A stretch of DNA of 51,961 bases from Bacteroidota bacterium. GTDB lineage: Bacteria; Bacteroidota; Rhodothermia; Rhodothermales; UBA10348. This document shows, one piece after another, positions 24,624 to 34,100 of the stretch; position 1 is the stretch's first letter, and the number at the start of each line of letters is the position of its first letter. The notes under the pieces were generated by a model. The model searched no databases. It saw only the letters and a program-made list of their open reading frames with translations, and had not been told where the DNA came from. The DNA lies in the NCBI GenBank assembly GCA_029262775.1, contig JAJCYR010000058.1, positions 66,653 to 118,613 on the forward strand, read 5' to 3'. The position numbers and the translations under genes are program-made.

Positions 24624-26675
24624 CACACCCGTCAGGTCGACTTCGTGCCGGGTCTCGCCGGAGGACACACGCCGCAGCACGCCCTCCTGCACCCGCCGTC
24701 CCAGCATGTCAAACACTTCGAGGCGCACGTCCTCTACGCCCCTGCTGGTGATAACAAGCGTGACGCCCGCCGAGGCGCCTCGAACCGGATTCGGATAGGC
24801 GTGGGTCAGCGCGAATTCCGCGGGTAGCGCGAGTGCGTCCTCGGTCGAGACCGCATCTGTCTCGAAAACCGGCGCGGTGGTACTTCTGATCACGGTCGAT
24901 GCATCGCGCGTCACCACACTCCACCGCCACCGGCCTCCCGGTGAGGCGTCAACCAGCAGTTCATAGGTGGTAGCGCTTGTCCATTCACTCAGCATAACCT
25001 CGCCAGTCGGCCTCTGAAGCGCTACCTGGTACTCCAGTGCCCGGTTATCCGGATTGCCGGCGCCGCCGCCGTCCGGATCATTTCCCGGCGTCCAGGTCAG
25101 CATGATATGGTTTCCCGTCACGAGCGCATTGTCGGGCTGGGCGGCCGACGGCGGCGCATCGATACCCCTGCCCTTTCCGATAACGAGGTGCTGGTCTGCA
25201 CCCAGGTTAACGTGCCGCTCCACCTGGCCATCCGGCCAGCGGATAACGAGCGAATCGATACGGTCCGCATCGCCAAGCCCAACGTGAACACCTGCCCCCG
25301 AATGCTGACTGATGAATCCCTGGCCTGCCAGTACTTCGCGCACCAGGCGGCGCTCCAAGGACACAAAAACATCCAGGCGCGCACCGACGGCATCCCGGTT
25401 CGGCGCTGGCTGGTTGAGGCGGACGGTCACCCAGTGGCCCGCCGCGGGGTCTGTATTGAGCATGACCCGGTTGAGTGGGTCGGTGTTCGATCCCTGGAAG
25501 AGGTCCATGCGCCCGTCCCGGTTGAAATCACCGGCCGCGACCGAAAGGTGCGAATGCGCCGCTGGTGGGTTGCCCCCGAGCGACACGAGCAGCCCCGCCT
25601 CGGCGTACACATCGGTAAACGTCCCGTCGCCGTTGTTGCGGAACAGGCTGGCCGCGCCGCCCAGCTGCGTCGCGGCGTAGAGGTCCGTGTGGCCATCGTT
25701 GTTGAAATCAGCCGCGGCGATGCCGAAGGTCTGGGCGGTCGAAGGACCGCTGACGCCTGCATTGACCGTAACATCGGTAAACGTCCCGTCGCCATTGTTA
25801 TGGTAGAGCACGTTGGCGCCATTGCGGCCGTCGGATGCTGGCATATTGGCCACGTACACGTCCAGCCAGCCGTCGCTGTCGTAATCCAGCCATTCGACAC
25901 CCCAGGCCGCGCCATCGTGCGCGACGCCCGCGGCGAGGCCCACCTCGTCAAACGTGCCGTCGCCGCGGTTGCGCAGCAGCAGATTGACCGACTTTTCGCG
26001 CGTCTGGACGTCGCACGCGCCAATGAAGATGTCCAGGTCGCCATCGCCGTCGTAATCGGCCGCCGCAACGCCGTACGCCTTTTCAATAAACGCCCCGAGC
26101 TCTGCATTCTGGGTCGATGCCACGAACTGTCCCATCCCGTCGCCGAAATAAACCTGGCCACCGCCGAGGTCATCGCCAATGAAGATGTCGATGGGGCCAT
26201 CACCATTCAGATCGGCAAAGACAACACCCTGGGCCAAGCCGTCAAAATCAATGCCGCTGGCCCCGGTATCGTCTTCCAGCCGCATGCCCGCCCGGTTCCG
26301 GTAAAACCGGCTTGCCCCGCCGAGCAGCACGCTCTCGTAACCCTCAGGAAAGCCGTCGTCGTCGACGTCGGCCCACGTCGCACCAAACACGAAGCCTGCC
26401 TTGTAGGGCTGGCCGAGCAAGCTGTCGAAGCTTGCCGTAAAGCCCGCCGCCGCGCCGTGCGATACATACAGGCGACCAGGCTGATAGATGTCCAGATAGC
26501 CGTCTGCGTTCACGTCCAGAACGCCCGCCGCCCAGGTCGACGCCCCAGGCCGCGTCTGCACGTCCAGAAGGTTCGATGCATCGGTGAACAGCTGCGCGCG
26601 GGCTGGCGCTGGCAGCAGGACCGCGAGCACCAGCACGGCGCACGAGGCGAAACAGGTACAGGATGGTAGGCGCAT
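24543..26675 (-). CDS. Secreted FG-GAP/UnbV repeat protein with T9SS sorting domain
   Basis: The 710-residue protein starts with a signal peptide (residues about 8-28, cleavage near ARAQ). Seven or more FG-GAP/VCBS repeats follow (about 35-370), each with a Ca-binding loop such as DVNADGYLDIYQ, DYDGDGDLDIFIG, DFNNDGHTDLY and DFNRDGRMDLF: probably a Ca-dependent beta-propeller. Then an ASPIC/UnbV domain (GQGFISQHSGAGVHVGLG, about 425-490), a fibronectin-like segment (about 515-600), and a T9SS type A sorting domain (LTHAYPNPVRG to HYMLRLTGV, about 630-710). It should be secreted and surface-anchored or released. ATG 26675 begins the signal peptide. Its 3' end overlaps the convergent receiver-HPt gene by 81 bp. 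Confidence 0.9.
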   Translation of the reverse strand: MRLPSCTCFASCAVLVLAVLLPAPARAQLFTDASNLLDVQTRPGASTWAAGVLDVNADGYLDIYQPGRLYVSHGAAAGFTASFDSLLGQPYKAGFVFGATWADVDDDGFPEGYESVLLGGASRFYRNRAGMRLEDDTGASGIDFDGLAQGVVFADLNGDGPIDIFIGDDLGGGQVYFGDGMGQFVASTQNAELGAFIEKAYGVAAADYDGDGDLDIFIGACDVQTREKSVNLLLRNRGDGTFDEVGLAAGVAHDGAAWGVEWLDYDSDGWLDVYVANMPASDGRNGANVLYHNNGDGTFTDVTVNAGVSGPSTAQTFGIAAADFNNDGHTDLYAATQLGGAASLFRNNGDGTFTDVYAEAGLLVSLGGNPPAAHSHLSVAAGDFNRDGRMDLFQGSNTDPLNRVMLNTDPAAGHWVTVRLNQPAPNRDAVGARLDVFVSLERRLVREVLAGQGFISQHSGAGVHVGLGDADRIDSLVIRWPDGQVERHVNLGADQHLVIGKGRGIDAPPSAAQPDNALVTGNHIMLTWTPGNDPDGGGAGNPDNRALEYQVALQRPTGEVMLSEWTSATTYELLVDASPGGRWRWSVVTRDASTVIRSTTAPVFETDAVSTEDALALPAEFALTHAYPNPVRGASAGVTLVITSRGVEDVRLEVFDMLGRRVQEGVLRRVSSGETRHEVDLTGVSAGHYMLRLTGVDTGRQALGTILRMP

Positions 26676-26716
26676 GGGGTGGTTCAGCGTGGGGTACGGC
26701 CCAATATAACGCACAA

Positions 26717-26746
26717 GGGGCGGCGGGCCTTTCGGCCCGCCGCCCC
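26717..26746. terminator. Strong GC hairpin between two T9SS cargo genes
   Basis: A perfect 13-bp stem GGGGCGGCGGGCC/GGCCCGCCGCCCC with a 4-nt loop lies 24 bp after the upstream gene's stop. No T-tract follows on the minus strand, so termination may be partial, or the hairpin may protect mRNA ends. Its core GGCGGGCC recurs in the hairpin at 31034. Confidence 0.5.
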
Positions 26747-26770
26747 CACTGCGCTTCATCCAGGACGGGT

Positions 26771-29700
26771 CTATTTCAATAGTACCATGCTCTTGGTGAC
26801 CGAGCCGTTGGGCGTCGTGAGCCGGTAGAGGTACATCCCGTTGGTCAGATTCGGGGCCTGGAAACGCACCTCGTGCTGACCTGCCGGCAACGCGCCATCG
26901 TGCAGCACCGACACCCGACGACCCAGGACGTCGTAGATTTCCAGGCGCACATTCTGTGCGGCCGGGATCGAGAACTGGATGGTCGTCTGCGCGCCGAACG
27001 GGTTCGGGTAGTTCTGATTCAGCGAGTAGGCCGTCGGAAGCTCCTGACCCGGCTCCTCCGTATCAACCGACGACGCATAGCTGATACGATCGAGGCGAAT
27101 CATTTCAGCGCCCGACGTCAGTATGTATACCCCGTTGTCGTCGAACGAGATGTCGGCCACTTCACCCGCTTTGAGCGCAAACTCGCTGAGCGCCGTGCCC
27201 TGCCAGTTTGGCGATACCCATACGCCCTGGCCCCACGTGCCGGCAAAGAAGACACCGTTCTCATCGAAGCTCACATGGCGCACTTCGGGCGGAACCGTGG
27301 GCTCGGGGAACGCGGTGTTGAGACCCGTCCAGTTGTCGCCCTCGTCGGCCGTGTAATAGACGCCGAGCGCCGTGCCTACGAACAGGTTGCCCGTAATGGG
27401 GTCGAACTCGATATCGAAAATGTGACCGTTGCCCAGCCCGTTGCCATCAGGCCGCTGCCACGTCTCGCCAAAGTCGGACGTTACGTAGAGCGAATCGCCA
27501 AACGTACCGGCATAGAGCTTCCCGGGAATCGTCGGATCGGCTTCGAGCGACCACGGCGTGTCAGCCGAGCCGAGCGGCAGCTGTTTGGCCTTCTGCCAGG
27601 TGTTTCCGCCATCGAAGCTGCGCAGCATGTCGCCGTTGTTGGCGCTCATGAACAGCGTTCCATTGATGTCCTCGCTGATGGCGTAGACCTGGTTGAAGGG
27701 ATCGGGGTTTCCGTCGGGTGCATTGCCCGGGCCACCACCGATATCCAGGGTCTGGGCCGTCCACGTCTTGCCATCGTCATCCGAGAAGTAGAGTCCGTTG
27801 AAGCCCCATGTCGTGAGCCAGATGCGTCCACTCTGATCGCGGAACAGATCGGTCACAACGAGCGGCGAAAACTGCCCTTCGATGGTCGGAAGACCTTCAC
27901 CACACGAGTACCACAGGTTGCCCAGTCCACCGTCCCATCCTGCAGCACGGTTCTGACCAGGTACGCGGCACATGACGGCCCCAATGTTCAGCGTGCCGGG
28001 ATCCAGCGCGCCACCGAAGAGGCCCACGATGTAGCGCGGGCCGGCATCGGTTGGGGCGAAGACAGATGCCTGAATAGCTGCCTTGGCAGGGAATCCAAAC
28101 ACGCGGTCGAGCTCGACGCTCGTGCTGTCCACGTTGTTGGCCGTCACGTCGTCGTCGTTCAGAATGGTCGCCCAGTTCGCGATTTCATCCGTAGTGATGA
28201 GCGTGTTGACGATCACGTCGTACGTCATGGTCTTGACTTCGCCCACGTCGAAATTGCGGTCTGAATCGAGGCGCCAGAGCATGTTACGGTTGCTGGTCAC
28301 ATTGACCGTACCCTCATCGACCACGATGCTCTGCTCATTGAGAGAGAAGCGATGATCTGTCACATCCGTGACCCAAAGCGGATTGCCAGGACCCGACGAC
28401 GTCGGATCGAGATCGACCGACACTCCCGCCAGATTCTGAACCGCAACAGTGAAGGTGATGACATCGCCCGGGTGGGCATCGCCAAACGTGTTGACCGTCT
28501 TGGTAACACGGAAATCGGTCGTTCCTTCGTAGTCAAACGCGGTTTCGGCAATATTGTCGATGGTAACCGTTTCGTAGCCTGCAATGGCACCAACGGCCGT
28601 CGGCGTAGCCACCAGAGGCAGCCCGGGAATCAGATCCGGATCGCAGGCCGCGCCCACATCTGCACAATCAAGGAAGAATGAATTCGTACCCGATGTACCG
28701 TCGACGAAGATCTCGAAATCGGTGGAAGGCCGGACCACGAAGTAGTCGTCAGTGGCACCTCCTCCCTGTCCACCGAAGAGCCGCAAGGTCTGCAGCAGAT
28801 CGGGCGCATCGCCATCGGGCGTAAAAACGGTAAAGACATCCTGGCCGTCTACCGGTCCGAACGAGTCGTCAGACCCATAAATGCGCACGTCCTTCTTGTT
28901 GCGGAAATTGATCAGCTCGAAGGTTGGGTCGGCTCCACTGCCAATCCGGAACGTGTTGCGGCCGAACACGGTCGGACCGTCAATGATATTGACTTCGTTG
29001 TCCGTGTCTGGCGGCAGCAGTACGCTGTAGGCACCGTTCGTGATGACGACGTCATCGATGGGCTCAATGTTCAGGAAGTTGACAATCGTCGTCTCACCGA
29101 ACGTAGGCACCTGCGGAAAGAGAGACGCGTACTCGAACAGGATCGTCCCACTGCCCTCAGGCGATACTCCGGGAACGGCTCCCCAGTTGCCCATAACGTA
29201 CGCCTGGTTGGTGACCTGTTCATTGCCCCGGAGTACGACGCGGTCAAAGCCGTCGGCTCCGTCGAATTCAACGCCACATATTGCAGAAAGGGGTGTATAT
29301 CCGCCCGTACACGTGGCACCTCCGAATCCGAATGGAATGGGATTGCCATTGTTGAAGTCGAGCGTCAACAAATCGTCACCAGTCGTTCCATTGAGCTTGA
29401 CAGCCCTGACACCGTCTGAAACATTTGGAAATATGGGATCATAGCGTGGGCCAGCAAACAGGATCCGCGCGCCTTCACGAACAGAGAAATCTCCATTCTG
29501 CTCAATGCCTACCTTGTACGACGTTGACTCCCCGCCAGGAAATACGGTGAGATCAAAGGGGTCGTCCCCCACGGTCAGTGACCCCACGAGATTTACAATC
29601 GTGGCCTCGTCTACCGAATTGTTCTCAGCCAGCTGCTGCGTTACGAAATACGCATCCGAGTCGGGCCCAAGCTGGGACTGTGGATTGGGATTGAGCGACT

Positions 29701-30805
29701 TCCAGAATGGAGAGAGCGACAGTTCGTTGACGCGGGCCTTGCGACCTGCATTGTGAACGAACGCGAGTGTGGTTGAAAAACTCCCATTATTCTCTACGAT
29801 ATCCGTGTTACCCACGTCCGCGAATACACCGATATCCAGGTCATCGGCATCGGGGGTATGGCCCGCGTACGTATTTCCTTCCACGCGGCCACCGTTGTTC
29901 GGAAGCAGATTCTCTGCGTCCTGGACGAGGCGAACCCCGATGGCCGGCTCACGACCATCGACAAACTCATCGAAATTATCCTGATTCAGGCCACGAACAA
30001 TGTCAAAAAACGCATTTTCGTGGATCCAGGCCCCACAGGCAAATTTATTGATCGAATTGCACTTGGTCTCGTCGCCATTGATGCCTTCCACATGTACGCC
30101 CACACCAGCTGTGACATTGGCGCCCAGTAGCCCAACACCGCCCAGATCATAAAAGGTATTGCCACGCACTTCGCCGCCTGTCATGGTGACGGACCCACTT
30201 GTTGACTGTGCGTCGGCATAGATGCCAAATGCGTGATTGAACGGATGCCCCGGACGAATCTGACCGATGTTGTGGATCACATTATGACGGAGTGTCCAGC
30301 GATTCACATTGCCCTCCACCACGACGGCCGCCCAGGCAACGGACAGCGCACCATCGTCTGCATCTCCCAGGAATTCGATTCCCTCGATGGTAACATTGTT
30401 CGCCAGTATGCGGAACGCGTACGCGTTGCCTGCCACGTCTATACAGGCTTCCGATATGTCGCACGTCAGGGCCCCAGGGGTTGCAGGAGCGAACCGTCCG
30501 CCAGCACCGACTGCAACGTCGCTGCCGTGCGAGCTCCGAATGGTCACGAACGAATTCGTGATGTCCCACGGACCCGGATTGGGTCCCGCGCTGACGGCAT
30601 ATACGTGGCCAAAGGCCAGCACAATGGTATCGCCCTGCAGCGCCTGCGAAAGGGCATAGCCAACGGTAAGGCAGGGCGTGACGGAGCAGTTACCAGCGTC
30701 GGCCGCCCCTCCTGCTGCCGGATCGACGACCCGGTCCGTGGCAAATGCGTTACCGGCTACGACGATCGTAAGCAGGAATGCGAGAATTGTAAAATTACGA
30801 TTCAT
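26771..30805 (-). CDS. Giant secreted beta-helix/BNR protein with T9SS domain (paralog 1)
   Basis: The 1,344-residue product has a signal peptide (1-22, cleavage near AFATD). Residues about 60-350 look like a right-handed parallel beta-helix (RWTLRHNVIHNIG, GGEVRGNTFYDLGG, GAWIHENAFFDI). A long beta-rich middle region follows (about 380-770). Then a DUF11-like domain (about 775-900, VTKTVNTFGDAHPGDVITFT) and BNR/sialidase-like repeats (about 985-1230, GLYFSDDDGKTW, FDGGNTWQKA, DFGETWQRP). The T9SS sorting domain (about 1265-1344) has LNQNYPNPFGAQTTIQF and YDVLGRRV. A surface adhesin, S-layer or polysaccharide-binding role is possible; no catalytic residues stand out. It is the tandem paralog of the next gene upstream, nearly identical in its C-terminal third. 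Confidence 0.88.
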   Translation of the reverse strand: MNRNFTILAFLLTIVVAGNAFATDRVVDPAAGGAADAGNCSVTPCLTVGYALSQALQGDTIVLAFGHVYAVSAGPNPGPWDITNSFVTIRSSHGSDVAVGAGGRFAPATPGALTCDISEACIDVAGNAYAFRILANNVTIEGIEFLGDADDGALSVAWAAVVVEGNVNRWTLRHNVIHNIGQIRPGHPFNHAFGIYADAQSTSGSVTMTGGEVRGNTFYDLGGVGLLGANVTAGVGVHVEGINGDETKCNSINKFACGAWIHENAFFDIVRGLNQDNFDEFVDGREPAIGVRLVQDAENLLPNNGGRVEGNTYAGHTPDADDLDIGVFADVGNTDIVENNGSFSTTLAFVHNAGRKARVNELSLSPFWKSLNPNPQSQLGPDSDAYFVTQQLAENNSVDEATIVNLVGSLTVGDDPFDLTVFPGGESTSYKVGIEQNGDFSVREGARILFAGPRYDPIFPNVSDGVRAVKLNGTTGDDLLTLDFNNGNPIPFGFGGATCTGGYTPLSAICGVEFDGADGFDRVVLRGNEQVTNQAYVMGNWGAVPGVSPEGSGTILFEYASLFPQVPTFGETTIVNFLNIEPIDDVVITNGAYSVLLPPDTDNEVNIIDGPTVFGRNTFRIGSGADPTFELINFRNKKDVRIYGSDDSFGPVDGQDVFTVFTPDGDAPDLLQTLRLFGGQGGGATDDYFVVRPSTDFEIFVDGTSGTNSFFLDCADVGAACDPDLIPGLPLVATPTAVGAIAGYETVTIDNIAETAFDYEGTTDFRVTKTVNTFGDAHPGDVITFTVAVQNLAGVSVDLDPTSSGPGNPLWVTDVTDHRFSLNEQSIVVDEGTVNVTSNRNMLWRLDSDRNFDVGEVKTMTYDVIVNTLITTDEIANWATILNDDDVTANNVDSTSVELDRVFGFPAKAAIQASVFAPTDAGPRYIVGLFGGALDPGTLNIGAVMCRVPGQNRAAGWDGGLGNLWYSCGEGLPTIEGQFSPLVVTDLFRDQSGRIWLTTWGFNGLYFSDDDGKTWTAQTLDIGGGPGNAPDGNPDPFNQVYAISEDINGTLFMSANNGDMLRSFDGGNTWQKAKQLPLGSADTPWSLEADPTIPGKLYAGTFGDSLYVTSDFGETWQRPDGNGLGNGHIFDIEFDPITGNLFVGTALGVYYTADEGDNWTGLNTAFPEPTVPPEVRHVSFDENGVFFAGTWGQGVWVSPNWQGTALSEFALKAGEVADISFDDNGVYILTSGAEMIRLDRISYASSVDTEEPGQELPTAYSLNQNYPNPFGAQTTIQFSIPAAQNVRLEIYDVLGRRVSVLHDGALPAGQHEVRFQAPNLTNGMYLYRLTTPNGSVTKSMVLLK
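27774..27865. repeat. 92-bp block identical to 32105-32196
   Basis: Within the BNR region of paralog 1 a 92-bp stretch is base-for-base identical to its partner in paralog 2. Flanking sequence differs by scattered, mostly silent changes. Confidence 0.9.
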
Positions 30806-31033
30806 GATATGAGGCTTTAATTGTGCACCAATAGTGGAGGTGCCTCGAGCAGCCGAGGCTGCGGTTTGTCACTAAAGGAGTACGACGAATAATCATCCAT
30901 TTGCGCTGGCTAATCACAGCCTAATTCATTGCGCCACAATATATTACGAGAACGCAAATATTGATTTTTCTTTCGTACACCCCACCTTCCAGGGCCCGGG
31001 GTGGAGAAAACCACATAAAAAAACTCCAGGCAA
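30806..31033. other. Intergenic region between the giant paralogs
   Basis: This AT-richer gap is the leader and promoter region of paralog 1. It holds a small hairpin GCCTCG/CGAGGC (30842-30847, 30854-30859). No TTTG-N20-TAnnTTTG promoter is clear and no ORF is supported. Confidence 0.5.
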
Positions 31034-31071
31034 AAAAAGAGCGGCGGGCCGACAGGCCCGCCGCTCTTTTT
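31034..31071. terminator. Bidirectional intrinsic terminator after paralog 2
   Basis: A perfect 17-bp inverted repeat: AAAAAGAGCGGCGGGCC, loop GACA, GGCCCGCCGCTCTTTTT. On the minus strand the stem ends in a run of T, 31 bp after the paralog 2 stop codon. Confidence 0.93.
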
Positions 31072-31101
31072 GAAAGCAACGACTGAAGTACTACAGAGTG
31101 C

Positions 31102-34100
31102 TTACTTGAGCAGCACCATCGACTTCGTTTCCGAACCTGTTGGGGTCGAGAGCCGGTACAGGTACATCCCGTTCGACAGCGCCGGAGCACTGAACTGCAC
31201 TTCGTGCTGACCAGCTGCCATGGGACCGTCCACCAGTATGGCCACGCGGCGACCCAGTACGTCGTAGATTTCCAGGCGCACCTTCTGCGAGGCAGGAAGC
31301 GAGAACTGGATGGTCGTCTGCGCACCGAATGGGTTCGGGTAGTTCTGATTCAGCGAGTAGGCCTTCGGAAGCTCGGCGGCAGGATCCTCGGTGTCGACCG
31401 AAGAAGCAAACTGAACGCGGTCGAAACGGATCATTTCCGCGCCGGAAGTCAGGACATAGACGCCGCCATTACCAAATGCGATGTCAGCTATTTCTCCGGC
31501 CTTCAGTGCGAATTCGCTGAGGGCCGTGCCCTGCCAGTTCGGCGAAACCCATACGCCCTGGCCCCACGTCCCAACAAAGAACACACCGTTCTCGTCGAAC
31601 GCCACATGACGCACTTCCGGCGGAACCGTCGGTTCGGGGAACGCGGTGTTCAGACCCGTCCAGTTATCTCCTTCGTCGGCCGTGTAGTAGACGCCGAGTG
31701 CCGTGCCCACGAACAGGTTACCAGAGAGCGGGTCGAACTCGATATCAAAGATGTTGCCGTTGCCAAGGCCGATTCCGTCCGGCTTCTGCCACGTCTCGCC
31801 AAAATCGGTCGTGACGTAGAGAGAATCGCCGAACGTACCAGCGTACAGCTTCCCAGGTGTCGTCGGATCGGCTTCCAGCGACCATGGCGTGTCAGCCGAG
31901 CCGAGCGGCAACTGCTTGGCCTTCTGCCAGGTGTTTCCGCCATCGAAGCTACGCAGCATGTCGCCGTTGTTGGCGCTCATGAACAGCGTGCCATTGATAT
32001 CCTCACTGATGGCGTAGATCTGGTTGACGGGGTCAGGGATTCCGTCGGGCGCGTTGCCAGGGCCACCACCGATATCCAGGGTCTGTGCCGTCCACGTCTT
32101 GCCGTCGTCATCCGAGAAGTAGAGTCCGTTGAAGCCCCATGTCGTGAGCCAGATGCGTCCACTCTGATCGCGGAACAGATCGGTCACAACGAGCGGGGAG
32201 AACAGACCTTCCTTGGCTGGCAGGCCTTCGCCGCACGAGTACCACAGGTTGCCCAGCCCACCGTCCCAGCCTACAGCCTTGTTCTGATCGGGAACGCGGC
32301 ACATGACCGCGCCGATATTCAGTGTTGCCGGATCAAGGGCGGCGCCAAAGAGGCCCACGATGTAGCGCGGACCCGCATCGGTTGGAGCAAAGACAGATGC
32401 CTGGATGGCCGCCTTGGCCGGGAAACCAAACACGGTCTCGATCGCAACTGTCGTGTCGTCATGGTTGTCCACGAGCGAAGCATCCGGGTTCAGAATGGAC
32501 GCCCAGTTGATGATACTGTCCGTCGTGATCAGCGTGTTCACGATCGCCGAATAGGTCAGCGTCGCCGTCTCACCGACCGCAAACCCGGTGTCCGTATCGA
32601 GCCGCCACAGCAGCGCCCGATTGGTGGTCACCTCCACGGTGCCCTCGTCGACCACAATACTCTGGTCCTGGACTGAGAGGCGGTGATCAATAACGTCGGT
32701 CACCCAGATCGGAAGCGCCGTGAGGTCGATCGAACCCGCACCACTGTTCGTAACCGTAACAGTGTACTCTACCACATCACCAGGATGGGCATCGCCAAAC
32801 GTGTTGACGGTCTTCGAGATGGTCAGGTCTTCTGTATGCGTGGGAGCCGTCGCCTCTATGTCGTCAATCGTCACGTCCTCAAACCCGGCAATGGGTGGAA
32901 GGGCGGTCGGTGTAACGACCGGAGTAACTACAGCTGGATCACAACCGGGCACCAGCGCGCAATCCAAGAAGAACCAGTCACTCGCTGTTTCGTCCTGTCC
33001 ATCGACCGTAATCGGGAAGTCCGCTGAAGGACGTACGACGAAGTAGTCATCAAGGGTCGGGTTTAGGGCCGCCTTTCCGCCATTGAGCGTCAACGACTGG
33101 ATAAGGGCAGGTGCATTTCCGTCCGGCGTGAACACGGTAAAGATGTCCCTACCGAACGTGGAGAACGCCGCATCCTCGGCGCCATGGACGACCACGTTCT
33201 TCTTGTTACGGAAATTGATCTTCTCGAACGTCGGTGTCGCGCCGCTGTTGATCTGGAACGTATTCAGGCCAAAGACGGTCGGACCGTCGATCACATTGAT
33301 CTCGTGGTCCACATCATCCTGGGCGACGACCGCGAACGTACCGTTGGTAATTACGATGTCGTTGACCGGCTCAATGTTCATGAAGTTGACCATCCGCGTC
33401 GTGCCAGCCGTGATTATTGGCGGGAAAAGAGAAGCATATTCGAAGACGATGGTTCCGCTGCCTTCGTCCGAGGCCAACACGTTGCCGCCATTACCCATGT
33501 AATACGCCTGGTTGGTGACCTGCGCGGCGCCGCGGAGCGTAACCGCGTCAAAGCCGCCGGCACCGTCGTACTGAATCCCACAGTCATCCGAATCGGGATG
33601 CTCAAGCACCTCGCAACCTCCAGCACCTGTAATTCCTTCCGGAATCGGATTGCCATTCACAAAGTCCAGCGTCAACAGGTCGTCGCCCGGGGTGCCATTC
33701 AAGAGGACTTCTGCCACACCGGCAACCAGTGGAGCCGACGTGAAGAAGGCATCGTCATATAGAAGACGGGCGCCTTCGCGGACGTTCAGGTCACCATCAT
33801 TGTCAATGGACACACGAACACTTGTCGTCTCGCCGCCCGGGAACACCTCCATCGTGTGAGCGGGGCCCGCTGTCAGGAGCACGATCGTTGCTGTTTCGTC
33901 CGAATTGTCGTTGGCAAACTCAAACGGCACCGTATTGTCCGAGAAGTAGGCATCCGAATCCGGGCCCAGCAGCGACTGCGGGTTCGGATTCAGTGACTTG
34001 TAGAACGGCGCAAGGGCGAGCTCATCCACGACCGCGCCCCGCGTGGCGTTGAAGACGTAGGCAATGGTCGGGTTGGGGAGCGTACCAATGAAGCTGCCAT

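Noticed and set aside
26873..32676. Plus-strand frames of 463 and 490 codons opposite the giant T9SS genes
   Set aside because: They resemble each other only because the sense genes are paralogs, and they lack any recognisable domain.
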